This document shows positions 43,560 to 52,208 of a stretch of DNA of 64,000 nt, one piece after another. The notes below the pieces were generated by a model that saw nothing but the letters and a program-made list of their open reading frames with translations, had not been told where the DNA came from and ran no database searches. This DNA is from Shewanella halotolerans (GTDB taxonomy: Bacteria > Pseudomonadota > Gammaproteobacteria > Enterobacterales > Shewanellaceae), in contig NZ_CP080417.1 of NCBI RefSeq assembly GCF_019457535.1, positions 434,001 to 498,000 of the forward strand, in the 5' to 3' direction. Positions within the stretch are counted from its first letter, which is position 1. Every line of letters starts with the position of its first letter. Both the position numbers and the translations under genes were made by a program.

Positions 43560-44570
43560 ATGACAATCAAAGTGGGAATTAACGGCTTTGGCCGCATGGG
43601 ACGCCTGGCGCTGCGCGCCGCCTGGGAGTGGGACGATATCGAGTTTGTGCAGATTAACGACCCGGCGGGCGATGCCGCCACCCTGGCGCATCTGCTGACC
43701 TTCGACTCCATCCATGGCCGCTGGAGCCATGATGCTGTCGCCGAGGGTGAGCAGATCATCATAGGTGACAAGCGCATCAACACCAGTGCCAACCGCGCCA
43801 TCGGCGACACCGACTGGTCAGGCTGCGACCTGGTGATCGAGGCCTCTGGGGTGATGAAGTCTAAGGCACTGCTGCAGGCCTATCTGGATCAAGGCGTGAA
43901 GCGCGTGGTGGTGACAGCACCTGTGAAGGAAGAAGGTGTGCTCAACATCGTCATGGGGGTTAACCATCAGCTGTATGACAAGGATAAACATCCTATCGTC
44001 ACCGCGGCCTCCTGCACCACCAACTGTTTGGCGCCTGTGGTCAAGGTGCTGCATGAGCAGATAGGTATAAAGCACGGCTCCATGACCACCATTCACGACA
44101 TTACCAATACTCAGACCATTCTCGATGCGCCCCATAAGGATCTGCGCCGCGCCCGCGCCTGCGGTCAGTCGCTGATCCCCACCACCACGGGCTCGGCTAC
44201 CGCCATCACCCATATCTTCCCCGAACTCAAGGGTAAGTTAAATGGCCATGCTGTGCGTGTGCCGCTGGCCAACGCCTCCATCACAGACTGTGTGTTTGAG
44301 ATGCAGCGCCCGGTGACCGAGCAGGAGGTCAACGCCTTGTTTAAGGCGGCCGCGGCAGGTGAGCTGAAAGATATTCTTGGCTACGAGGAGCGTCCGTTGG
44401 TCTCTGTGGATTACAAGACAGATCCCCGCTCCAGCATAGTCGATGCCCTATCGACCATGGTGATCAACGGCACTCAGCTCAAGCTCTATGTCTGGTACGA
44501 CAACGAGTGGGGCTATGCCAACCGCACCGCCGAGTTGGCGCGTATGGTCGGCCGCATGGATAAGGCCTAA
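43560..44570 (+). CDS. Arsenic-associated glyceraldehyde-3-phosphate dehydrogenase
   Basis: A 336-aa GAPDH with the NAD Rossmann motif GINGFGRMGRLALRA and catalytic SCTTNC (Cys152) with His179. In arsenic islands such a paralog makes 1-arseno-3-phosphoglycerate from arsenate and glyceraldehyde-3-phosphate, which ArsJ exports and which then decays to arsenate outside. The next gene is arsJ, with its ATG immediately after this stop (TAAATGATG), so this specialised role is strongly suggested over the glycolytic one. It could still support glycolysis; that is untested here. Confidence 0.92.
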   Translation: MTIKVGINGFGRMGRLALRAAWEWDDIEFVQINDPAGDAATLAHLLTFDSIHGRWSHDAVAEGEQIIIGDKRINTSANRAIGDTDWSGCDLVIEASGVMKSKALLQAYLDQGVKRVVVTAPVKEEGVLNIVMGVNHQLYDKDKHPIVTAASCTTNCLAPVVKVLHEQIGIKHGSMTTIHDITNTQTILDAPHKDLRRARACGQSLIPTTTGSATAITHIFPELKGKLNGHAVRVPLANASITDCVFEMQRPVTEQEVNALFKAAAAGELKDILGYEERPLVSVDYKTDPRSSIVDALSTMVINGTQLKLYVWYDNEWGYANRTAELARMVGRMDKA

Positions 44571-45803
44571 ATGATGCTTGCCAGCCTGCGCGCCCTGCCA
44601 AGCGAGATGCGCCAGTATCTCTTGGTAACCGGCAACTACTGGGCCTTCACCCTTACCGACGGCGCGCTGCGCATGTTGGTGGTGCTGCACTTTCACCAGC
44701 TTGGCTATTCGCCGCTGTCCATCGCCATGCTGTTTCTCTTCTACGAGATCTTCGGCGTGGTCACCAACCTGGTGGGCGGCTATCTGGGGGCGCGCCTCGG
44801 GCTCAATCGCACCATGAATATCGGCCTCGGGTTGCAGGTGGTGGCCTTGGGCATGCTCTTGGTGCCTAGTAGCTGGCTTGTCGTGTCTTGGGTGATGGCG
44901 GCCCAGGCGCTATCGGGGATCGCCAAAGATCTCAATAAGATGAGTGCCAAGAGCAGCGTCAAGATGCTGGTGGCCAAGGGGGAAGAGGGCAGGCTGTATA
45001 AGTATATCGCCGTGCTGACCGGCTCTAAGAATGCCCTCAAGGGGGCAGGCTTCTTCCTCGGCGGCGCCCTGTTGGCGCTGCTGGGCTTCAAGGGGGCGAT
45101 CGGTCTGATGGCGGCTTTGCTGACTATCGTCTGGCTGGTGAGCATCATCAAGCTCAAGCAAGATCTCGGCAAGGCCAAGAACAAGCCTAAGTTTACCGAG
45201 CTGTTTTCCAAGAGCCGGGCGATCAACATACTCTCGGCGGCGCGCATGTGCCTGTTTGCCGCCCGCGATGTCTGGTTTGTGGTGGCGTTGCCCGTCTATC
45301 TCGCAAGTCAATTTGGCTGGGACCACTATCAGGTGGGTGGCTTCCTGGCGCTGTGGATCATCGGCTATGGCGCGGTGCAAAGCCTAGCCCCCAGGGTTAC
45401 GGGCAAGGCCAGCGGCCAGGTGCCCGACGGGCGCAGCGCCATGTGGTGGGCAGGTGCCCTGACAATTATTCCCGCGCTGATCGCCTATTTGATGAATGGT
45501 GAGTTAGCGGCCCAGGCGCCCGAATTCAATCTCGGTGTGTTGCTACTTGGCCTGATGCTGTTTGGCGCCGTGTTTGCGGTGAACTCCTCCCTGCACAGTT
45601 ACCTGATTGTCAGCTATGCCAGCGACGATGGTGTCTCCCTGGATGTGGGCTTCTACTACATGGCCAATGCCATGGGGCGCCTGTTGGGCACTATCCTCTC
45701 AGGCTGGGTGTACCAGGCCTATGGGCTGGGGGCTTGCCTGTGGATCTCTACAGGGCTGCTCGGGCTGACGGTTGTAATAAGCGTGGGACTGCCGAGGCGC
45801 TAG
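44571..45803 (+). CDS. arsJ: Organoarsenical efflux permease ArsJ (MFS)
   Basis: A 410-aa, 12-TM major facilitator protein beginning with RQYLLVTGNYWAFTLTDGAL, the conserved ArsJ N-terminus. The central loop (KQDLGKAKNKPKFTELF) is also family-like. It exports 1-arseno-3-phosphoglycerate made by the adjacent GAPDH. Two adjacent ATGs (44571 and 44574) are possible; the first directly follows the gapdh stop. It is the last gene of the ars operon. Confidence 0.95.
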   Translation: MMLASLRALPSEMRQYLLVTGNYWAFTLTDGALRMLVVLHFHQLGYSPLSIAMLFLFYEIFGVVTNLVGGYLGARLGLNRTMNIGLGLQVVALGMLLVPSSWLVVSWVMAAQALSGIAKDLNKMSAKSSVKMLVAKGEEGRLYKYIAVLTGSKNALKGAGFFLGGALLALLGFKGAIGLMAALLTIVWLVSIIKLKQDLGKAKNKPKFTELFSKSRAINILSAARMCLFAARDVWFVVALPVYLASQFGWDHYQVGGFLALWIIGYGAVQSLAPRVTGKASGQVPDGRSAMWWAGALTIIPALIAYLMNGELAAQAPEFNLGVLLLGLMLFGAVFAVNSSLHSYLIVSYASDDGVSLDVGFYYMANAMGRLLGTILSGWVYQAYGLGACLWISTGLLGLTVVISVGLPRR

Positions 45804-45831
45804 CCTTGGAATGAAGACTGAATGCTTCGAG

Positions 45832-45852
45832 GTTGCTAAATATTCTAGCAAC
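45832..45852 (+). terminator. Hairpin after arsJ, possible terminator
   Basis: GTTGCTA pairs with TAGCAAC around a 7-nt AATATTC loop, 29 nt after the arsJ stop. No T run follows, so a rho-dependent end or 3' stem is as likely. The rest of the gap up to the PspC gene shows no clear feature. Confidence 0.35.
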
Positions 45853-45988
45853 AGCGGGAACTGCTTAAGAACTCATATACCAAGACTTAGACTTTTGGTG
45901 TAACAACATCAAGAGAATTTGGTTATAGTGACTCTAGGTTCAAGCGTGACCGTTTGTTAATAGTAATCTGAATTTAAAAGGGATTTTC

Positions 45989-46237
45989 ATGACGGATTTA
46001 GAAAAAATTAAGATTTTAACCCGGGGTGAGAAGGGCGTTATCGCCGGTGTCTGCTCTGGGTTGGCCGACTATTTCGGTTGGCGAGTCAACGGACTGCGGG
46101 TTGCTTTTGTTCTTAGCAGCCTATTCTTCTTCCTACCTGTGTTCGCCTATCTGGTGTGCTGGTTAGTATTGCCCAAATATCCCACAACCCAAGCGATGCG
46201 CCGTCAGTTGCAGCGAAAGGCCAGCCAAGCTCGTTGA
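45989..46237 (+). CDS. PspC-domain membrane protein
   Basis: An 82-aa protein with the PspC signature: RGEKGVIAGVCSGLADYFGW followed by two hydrophobic segments (LRVAFVLSSLFFFLPVFAYLV, then LVLPKYP). PspC proteins activate the phage-shock response with PspB/PspA, but here there is no pspA, B or F nearby, so this is a stand-alone PspC and its partners are unknown. AAAAGGG lies 6-12 nt upstream of the ATG. Confidence 0.85.
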   Translation: MTDLEKIKILTRGEKGVIAGVCSGLADYFGWRVNGLRVAFVLSSLFFFLPVFAYLVCWLVLPKYPTTQAMRRQLQRKASQAR

Positions 46238-46303
46238 TTGGCCGATACTGCAATTATGCGTTTGTGTCTCTATTCATTCCCCTCCAAGTTATAGTCGTTC
46301 GTC

Positions 46304-46789
46304 TCAGTGAAAGAGTCGGAGGCAGAGGGCCGAGAGATAGAGGCCGAGCCCGAATATGCCATGGGTGATCAGGCTGTGTAGTCGAGCCCGGCCTGGGTTC
46401 GGCAGACGTGAGGCGGCGATGCCTGCGCCCATGCCGGGTTGCATCAGCAAGAAGGGGGCGAGCACAGTGACTAGGCCCACCGCGAGGGCGGGGGTCAGGC
46501 TTGGGCTGGTGAGCCATTTTGAGCCGGTGACGAGCAGCAAGAGGGCGGCAAAGCTAACGCCGATAAGATAGTGGGCCAACCAACCTATGAGGGTCTCACC
46601 TGGGATGGGGGCGGCCTCGGTAATCGCCTGGTGACGAAACTGACCCTTGGGCATGTGGCCCAGCCAGCGGCCCACCAGATAATAGCTGGGCAGCGGCATA
46701 CCCAGAAGGGGATGACGCAGCAGGCCCCAAAGATCCATGATCAGGGTGGCGCCCAGGCCGATGAGGAGGCAGTCGATAAGGGGAGACAT
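46304..46789 (-). CDS. DUF2938 membrane protein
   Basis: A 161-aa protein with four hydrophobic helices (LIDCLLIGLGATLIMDLWG; LIGWLAHYLIGVSFAALLLL; ALAVGLVTVLAPFLLM; LITHGIFGLGLYLSALCL) and the DUF2938 pattern GMPLPSYYLVGRW and PGMGAGIAASRLPNPGRARL. Function is unknown. I chose the ATG at 46789 because AAAGGA is 6 nt upstream; the ATG at 46795 touches that site. It is divergent from a MerR regulator with a MerR-type promoter between them, so it is probably the regulated target. Confidence 0.8.
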   Translation of the reverse strand: MSPLIDCLLIGLGATLIMDLWGLLRHPLLGMPLPSYYLVGRWLGHMPKGQFRHQAITEAAPIPGETLIGWLAHYLIGVSFAALLLLVTGSKWLTSPSLTPALAVGLVTVLAPFLLMQPGMGAGIAASRLPNPGRARLHSLITHGIFGLGLYLSALCLRLFH

Positions 46790-46826
46790 ATTCATTCCTT
46801 TGTTGTGTGAAGCCATTGATATTGTT

Positions 46827-46857
46827 AGCTTACAACTTCAAGTCGACTTGAGGTCAA
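46827..46857 (-). promoter_or_regulatory. MerR-type promoter and operator for the DUF2938 gene
   Basis: On the minus strand, TTGACC (46857-46852) and TAAGCT (46832-46827) are separated by 19 bp, the over-long spacer that MerR activators correct by bending DNA. Inside the spacer is a near-perfect palindrome, ACTTCAAGT-CG-ACTTGAGGT (46835-46854, one mismatched pair). The MerR gene is divergent and begins at 46867. The -10 match is modest. Confidence 0.65.
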
Positions 46858-46866
46858 GGGAAGGAT

Positions 46867-47289
46867 ATGGATATTTCACAGGTCGCCAAGCGGTCGGGCG
46901 TGCCGGCGTCGACCCTGCGTTACTACGAAGAGCGGGGGTTGATTCGCTCGCTGGGACGTCATGGCATTCGTCGCCAATTTAGCGCCGAGGTGCTAGAGCG
47001 CTTGGCGTTGATCGCCCTCGGCCGCTCGGCGGGATTATCCCTCGATGAGATTGGCAGCATGCTAGGTACAGGCGGCGATCCCCTGATAGACAGAGAGCTG
47101 CTGCTGCGCCGGGCCGACGAGCTGGAGCGCACCATACTGAGGATGCAGGCGATGCGTGACGGTTTGAGACACGCCGCCAACTGCACCGCACCCAGTCACA
47201 TGGAATGCCCCAAGTTTCGCCGTCTGATGAAGGCTGCCGCAGCCGGAGCATTTGATCCGCAGGATAAGCCGTCTCTGCCAAGGCGTTAG
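46867..47289 (+). CDS. MerR-family transcriptional regulator
   Basis: A 140-aa regulator with the MerR winged helix (ISQVAKRSGVPASTLRYYEER, residues 3-23), a long dimerisation helix and a C-terminal sensing part with two cysteines (Cys106, Cys114) that may bind metal or sense redox. The wing reads LGRHGIRRQFSAEVLERL. It probably activates the divergent DUF2938 gene via the palindromic operator. The effector is unknown. The pattern does not match CueR, ZntR or SoxR closely enough to name it. Confidence 0.85.
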   Translation: MDISQVAKRSGVPASTLRYYEERGLIRSLGRHGIRRQFSAEVLERLALIALGRSAGLSLDEIGSMLGTGGDPLIDRELLLRRADELERTILRMQAMRDGLRHAANCTAPSHMECPKFRRLMKAAAAGAFDPQDKPSLPRR

Positions 47290-47493
47290 CGGCTCGCTTG
47301 CGTCTAACGCCCTGAACACCCTTTGAGTCTTATTCTTCGGCGTTAGGCTCGCCGCTTCGGCTAACATCTCTCTTTGTTTCAATTTGTTAACAATCGCTGC
47401 TTTCATTTTGAACGCTTTTCGTTGTACTCTGGGATGCAATCAACAGAGCGTGGCGTAGATCACCAAAATAACGATAAAAACGACGAGGTTTGA

Positions 47494-48867
47494 ATGGAAG
47501 GTATTACTGAATTTGTCAGTACGATCAACGGGTTCGTATGGGGTACTCCCATGCTCGTGATGATCTTAGGCGTGGGACTCTTTCTCTCCTTTGGCTTGCG
47601 GTTGATGCCGATCCTCAAGCTGGGTACCGGCTTTAAGCTGCTCTGGTCCGGACGCATTCCCGACAAGGATAAGCAGATGAAGGGGGAGATCAGCCCCTTC
47701 AATGCCCTGATGACCTCGCTGTCGGCCACCATAGGCACGGGTAACATCGCAGGGGTGGCGACCGCCATCTTTATCGGTGGCCCAGGCGCCCTGTTTTGGA
47801 TGTGGTGTACCGCTCTGGTGGGTATGGCAACCAAGTTTTCCGAGGCCGTGCTGGCGGTGAAATATCGTGAAGTCGACGACAACGGCAACCATATCGGTGG
47901 CCCTATGTACTACATCAAGAATGGTCTGGGCAGCAAGTGGGCCTGGCTGGGTACCGCCTTCGCCCTGTTTGGCTCCTTTGCCGGTTTCGGTATCGGCAAC
48001 ACGGTACAGGCCAACTCAGTGGCCGATGCCCTGAGCAGTAACTTCGGCGTGCCAACCTGGGTGACGGGTGTGGTGCTCATGGTGCTGGTGGGCGCCGTGC
48101 TGATGGGGGGCATCAAGCGTATCGCCGATGTGGCGGGTAAGCTGGTGCCTCTGATGACGGTATTCTATATCGCCGCCGGTCTGTCGGTGATAGTGGTTAA
48201 TGCCGCAGCTATCCCAGATGCTATTGCTCTTATCGTTCACAGCGCCTTCAATCCTGTGGCGGCCCAGGGCGGTTTTGCCGGGGCGGCAGTATGGGCGGCG
48301 GTGCGCTTCGGTGTGGCCCGCGGCGTCTTCTCTAACGAGGCCGGACTGGGTAGTGCGCCTATTGCCCATGCGGCGGCGCAGACCAACAACCCTGTGGCTC
48401 AGGGCCTGGTGGCCATGCTGGGTACCTTCATCGATACCCTGGTAGTGTGTACCATTACCGGTCTGGCGATCGTAGTCTCCGGCGCCTGGAAATCGGGTGA
48501 GAATGGCGCGGCGCTGACCTCCTATGCCTTCTCCCATGCCCTGCCTATGGGTAATTATATCGTGGCTATCGCCCTCTCTATCTTTGCCTTCACCACTATC
48601 CTAGGCTGGAGCGTCTATAGCGAGAAGTGTGTGCAGTATCTGTTTGGTGTGCGCGCGGTAAAACCCTTCAGAGCCATCTGGGTAGTGGTGGTGCCGCTGG
48701 GGGCCGTCAGTTCGCTAGACTTCATCTGGCTGCTGGCCGATACCCTGAATGCCATGATGGCGATACCTAACCTGATCGCCCTAACGCTGCTCAGCCCTGT
48801 TGTTTTTGGATTGACTCGCGAATACTTCATCAAGAAGCGTCAGCAAGCAGCCGAAGCCAACAGCTAA
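47494..48867 (+). CDS. Alanine/glycine:cation symporter (AGCS family)
   Basis: A 457-aa transporter with about ten TM helices. Family signatures are SLSATIGTGNIAGVATAIFIGGPGALFWMW in the N-terminal third (unwound TM1-like Gly-rich segment) and FSNEAGLGSAPIAHAAAQTNNP (about residues 281-302). It takes up alanine, glycine or D-alanine with Na+ or H+. The upstream 200 bp includes an inverted repeat GGCGTTAG/CTAACGCC (47282-47311) that could end the merR transcript. Confidence 0.93.
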   Translation: MEGITEFVSTINGFVWGTPMLVMILGVGLFLSFGLRLMPILKLGTGFKLLWSGRIPDKDKQMKGEISPFNALMTSLSATIGTGNIAGVATAIFIGGPGALFWMWCTALVGMATKFSEAVLAVKYREVDDNGNHIGGPMYYIKNGLGSKWAWLGTAFALFGSFAGFGIGNTVQANSVADALSSNFGVPTWVTGVVLMVLVGAVLMGGIKRIADVAGKLVPLMTVFYIAAGLSVIVVNAAAIPDAIALIVHSAFNPVAAQGGFAGAAVWAAVRFGVARGVFSNEAGLGSAPIAHAAAQTNNPVAQGLVAMLGTFIDTLVVCTITGLAIVVSGAWKSGENGAALTSYAFSHALPMGNYIVAIALSIFAFTTILGWSVYSEKCVQYLFGVRAVKPFRAIWVVVVPLGAVSSLDFIWLLADTLNAMMAIPNLIALTLLSPVVFGLTREYFIKKRQQAAEANS

Positions 48868-48888
48868 AGCCTGCGTTTGTTGAATTGA

Positions 48889-48913
48889 AGAAGCGCCCTC
48901 GGGCGCTTTTTTT
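48889..48913 (+). terminator. Terminator of the symporter gene
   Basis: AAGCGCCC/GGGCGCTT (48891-48908) with a tiny loop is followed by a T run, 24 nt after the stop. Confidence 0.92.
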
Positions 48914-48943
48914 GTGTCGTTAACTCTGCTGCTAGTGAATGTA

Positions 48944-50044
48944 TTAGTCGAGGCGCTTATTGAAGCGCAGCGAGGCGACCAGGATACCGACCAGGGTGAA
49001 GCCGATAAGCCAGAGGGCATCGAACTGCATGTCGCTCAGGGCGCCGCCCCGCAGGACGATGGCGCGTATGATACGCATGAAGTGGGTGGCGGGCAGCAGC
49101 TCGGCGATCCACTGGGCCGGCTTGGGCATGGCCTCGAAGGGAAACATAAAGCCCGACAACAAGATAGTGGGCAGTATGATGAAGATGGTCATCTGCATCG
49201 CCTGCAGCTGGGTCTTGGCGATGGTGGAGATGATCAGTCCCAGGGTAAGGCTGGCGGCGATGAAGAGCAGGGTGCCCATCAGCAGCTGGGCGATGGCGCC
49301 ATTGATGGGCACATCGAAGATAAGATAACCAAGGCCGAGGATGATGGTCATCTGCACCAGCCCCACCAGGATATAGGGGACTATCTTACCCAGCATCAAC
49401 TCTAACGGCTTGATCGGGGTGGTGATCAGCAGCTCCAGGTTGCCACGTTCGCGCTCTCTTACTATGGCCGCCGAGGTAAAGAGGATCATTGTCATGGTGA
49501 GGATCACCGCGATCAGCCCTGGCACTATGTTGACCGCCGAGCGCTGCTCTGGGTTGTAGAAGAGGGCGACCTCGAAGGTGGGCAGTCGTTGGCTGTCCTG
49601 GCCCGTGATCTGATCCAGCAGCATGTTCCTCAGCTGGCTGATGGCCGAGGCCACCATAGTATCTGAACCGTCGACCACCCATTGGCCCAGCGTCTCGCCG
49701 TTGGCCAGCTTCTCGGTAAGGTTGGGGGGCAATATCAGCGCCGCGCGCACCTCGCCGCGGGTGATGGCGGCCTCGGCCTCCTCGGCGCTGGCGTAGTGCT
49801 TCTCTATGCTAACCACCTGAGTCACCTTGACGGCCTCGACGATCCAGCGCCCGGCGGCGGAGTGGCTCTGATCCACCACCACCACGGGCACGTTACGCAC
49901 ATCGGTATTGATGGCGTAGCCAAACAGCAACAGCTGGATCAGGGGGATCATCACCACCATGCCGAAAGTGATGCGATCCCGCTTGAGCTGGCGGATCTCC
50001 TTGGTGGTGATCGATTTTATCCGTCTCAGGCTAGCCAGTAACAT
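48944..50044 (-). CDS. ABC-2-type permease of the YbhS/YhhJ class
   Basis: A 366-aa permease. An N-terminal cytoplasmic segment (SLRRIKSITTKEIRQLKRDRI) precedes TM1, a periplasmic domain (about 50-170) with the family motif LRNMLLDQ, then five TM helices (LIAVILTMTMILFTSAAIVRERERGNLE is typical ABC-2). It overlaps the ATPase gene by 14 bp. Unlike the + strand cluster it has only one permease, so it would act as a homodimer. Confidence 0.9.
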   Translation of the reverse strand: MLLASLRRIKSITTKEIRQLKRDRITFGMVVMIPLIQLLLFGYAINTDVRNVPVVVVDQSHSAAGRWIVEAVKVTQVVSIEKHYASAEEAEAAITRGEVRAALILPPNLTEKLANGETLGQWVVDGSDTMVASAISQLRNMLLDQITGQDSQRLPTFEVALFYNPEQRSAVNIVPGLIAVILTMTMILFTSAAIVRERERGNLELLITTPIKPLELMLGKIVPYILVGLVQMTIILGLGYLIFDVPINGAIAQLLMGTLLFIAASLTLGLIISTIAKTQLQAMQMTIFIILPTILLSGFMFPFEAMPKPAQWIAELLPATHFMRIIRAIVLRGGALSDMQFDALWLIGFTLVGILVASLRFNKRLD

Positions 50045-51023
50045 CTTCAGCCTCCCGAGAGGTTTTGAGTCCCTTGCCTGTGACGGATACGAAGAGATCT
50101 TCCAGGTTGGGCGAGACCAAGCTTAACTGATTGGCGCTCAGCGGTTCAGGCGTTCCTTGCCCTGCCATGGTGCGACTCTTCTCCAGCAGCCAGGGGATGG
50201 GATCTGCTATCTGCTTATCGACTAGGACTAGCAGACGGTCGCCGAGTTGGGCGGCGGAAGGGATCTCGCTGAACTGGCTCAGGTGTGACTTTAGCTGGCG
50301 CAGCCTGTGGCCGGCTATCTCTATGACATGCAGCGGCATCGCCTCGAGGAGTGCCTGAGGATTACCCTTGGCGCGAATGTGGCCACTTTCCATGATCGCC
50401 AGCTGGTGGCAGCGCTGCGCCTCGTCCATGTAGTGGGTGGTGACCAGTATGCTGGTGCCGCGCTCGGAGAGATCGAACAGCTGCTCCCAGAAGTCGCGCC
50501 GGTTCTGGGGATCCACCGCCGAGGTGGGCTCATCGAGAAACAGCAGCTCGGGCTCGTTGATACAGGCGCAGGCTAATCCCAGGCGTTGCTTCTGACCACC
50601 ACTGAGGGTGCCGGCTAGCTGCTGGCGCTGGGCGTCGAGATGATAGGTATCGATCAGCTCATCTATCTTGCGTTTGCTTTCTCTGGCACCCAGTCCATAG
50701 ATGTCGGCGATAAATTGCAGGTTCTCCCTGACGCTCAGGTCTTCGTAGAGGGAGAACTTCTGGGTCATGTAGCCGATGCGCCGCCTGAGGGCCTCGGCCT
50801 GCTGGGGGATGGCCATGCCGAGCACGGAGATCTCGCCCCGGGTTGGGGTCAAGAGGCCGGTGAGCATGCGTATTGTGGTGGACTTGCCGCAACCATTGGG
50901 GCCGAGAAAGCCATAGATGTGGCCCTTCTGCACCTGTAGATCCAGCTCGGCCACCGCCAAGAGATCGCCAAACTGCTTATCGACGCCGCGGGCATCTATG
51001 GCCAGATCCGCATTTGGTTGCAT
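50031..51023 (-). CDS. ABC transporter ATP-binding protein (YbhF-type, single domain)
   Basis: A 330-aa single-NBD protein: Walker A GPNGCGKST (about 41-49), Q-loop near YMTQKFSLYEDLSV, signature LSGGQKQRLGLACACI (about 141-156) and Walker B LLFLDEPTSAVDP (about 163-175). E. coli YbhF/RbbA-type proteins have two NBDs; this one has one plus a C-terminal extension. Its ATG is one base downstream of the HlyD stop (shared base), and its end overlaps the permease gene. Confidence 0.94.
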   Translation of the reverse strand: MQPNADLAIDARGVDKQFGDLLAVAELDLQVQKGHIYGFLGPNGCGKSTTIRMLTGLLTPTRGEISVLGMAIPQQAEALRRRIGYMTQKFSLYEDLSVRENLQFIADIYGLGARESKRKIDELIDTYHLDAQRQQLAGTLSGGQKQRLGLACACINEPELLFLDEPTSAVDPQNRRDFWEQLFDLSERGTSILVTTHYMDEAQRCHQLAIMESGHIRAKGNPQALLEAMPLHVIEIAGHRLRQLKSHLSQFSEIPSAAQLGDRLLVLVDKQIADPIPWLLEKSRTMAGQGTPEPLSANQLSLVSPNLEDLFVSVTGKGLKTSREAEDVTG

Positions 51024-51976
51024 CAGGGCAGCTCCACCTGGGCGGGGATCCCCGTGGGCAGGCGCTGGGCCGAGTCGTCGAGATCGAACTCCGCCAGATA
51101 GACGAGGCGAGACCTGTCTTGCTGATTCAAGGCGTAATAGGGAGTGAAGGCCGGCTCCTTGCTGAGCCAGCGCAGTGTGCCGCTGAAGGGCTGCTCTTGA
51201 CCGTCGACATGGACTTTTAGCTGCATTCCTATGGTGAGCTTGGCCATGGCGGGGGCGGGAATATAGACCCTAGCATAGGCGGCCTTGTCGGCCTGAATCG
51301 CCACTACCACGGCGTTGGCGGGCACTCGCTCCCCCAGGTTAAAGGGCAGGCTGTCGAGTCGACCGCTGCGGGTCGCCGTGATGCTGAGGTCATCCAGCAG
51401 TTGCCGCGCCAGATCCAGCTCGGCCGCGGCGGCATCCAGAGCCGCCTGGGCCTGCTGAATATCTTCCTGGCGCACGCCGACAATCAGCTTGCTCAAGGCC
51501 TCATTGGCGGCGTTGTGTTCGGCTATGGTCTGATCCCGGCTGGCAACGGCCTGATCCAATTCTGACTGACTCACCAGGTTTTGCTGTTTAAGTTTAGCGA
51601 TTCGGCGATAGGCCTTCTCCGCCTGAACCATGGCCGCCGTGGTACGTTCTAAGTTGGCCTGTGCGCTGGCGATATCTTCGGGGCGCTCACCATTGGTGAG
51701 TCTGAGCAGATATGCCTGGGCCTTCTGCCACTGAGCCTGGGCGCTGGCGACGCGGGCGGTTTGTTTGCGGGTGTCGAACTGTAGCAGCAACTCGCCTTCG
51801 TTGACCTGGCTGCCCTCGCGTTTGGGCAGTGCCGTGATGATCTCTGAGGTGGTGGCGCGCAGCAGTACCCGGTCGCGTTCCAGTGTGCCCAGGGCCTGGG
51901 GAGGTTCGGCGCCCTGACAGCCGCTAAGTAGCAGGAGCAGCGGGGCGAGAAGGCGTAAGGATTTACTCAGCGTCAT
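51023..51976 (-). CDS. HlyD-like periplasmic adaptor lipoprotein (YbhG-type)
   Basis: A 317-aa adaptor with a lipoprotein signal (LAPLLLLLSGCQG, Cys about residue 19), a biotinyl-lipoyl half, a coiled-coil hairpin (about 80-190) and a beta-barrel C-terminal part (VDGQEQPFSGTLRWLSKEP). I chose the ATG at 51976, preceded by AGAGGT; a longer frame would put the lipoprotein Cys at 34 residues, an unusual depth. It begins an operon HlyD-ATPase-permease on the minus strand. No TolC lies in it, so it must use a separate outer-membrane channel. Confidence 0.92.
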   Translation of the reverse strand: MTLSKSLRLLAPLLLLLSGCQGAEPPQALGTLERDRVLLRATTSEIITALPKREGSQVNEGELLLQFDTRKQTARVASAQAQWQKAQAYLLRLTNGERPEDIASAQANLERTTAAMVQAEKAYRRIAKLKQQNLVSQSELDQAVASRDQTIAEHNAANEALSKLIVGVRQEDIQQAQAALDAAAAELDLARQLLDDLSITATRSGRLDSLPFNLGERVPANAVVVAIQADKAAYARVYIPAPAMAKLTIGMQLKVHVDGQEQPFSGTLRWLSKEPAFTPYYALNQQDRSRLVYLAEFDLDDSAQRLPTGIPAQVELP

Positions 51977-52208
51977 GGTGACCTCTTGCAGCGAACCGCT
52001 TGGAAGAATTATGACTATCAATAAGTTATGTGCTGAATTTAATCTTACACCAATTTAACCTGGGTAGAAGGGGAATCTTTGAGCCCTGAATTTGAGTGCT
52101 AACTGGCTAGTGAATCTAAAGCTTAGCGTGCTCAACGTCGAGAGCAAACGTCTGCATGGAGCCTGGCCCCATGCAGTGTTGGCGAGAAGGAGGCAAAGGA
52201 GTCTGGGG

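Noticed and set aside
43560..44570. Housekeeping GapA
   Set aside because: Position and coupling to arsJ point to the arsenic-specific paralog; sequence alone cannot settle it.
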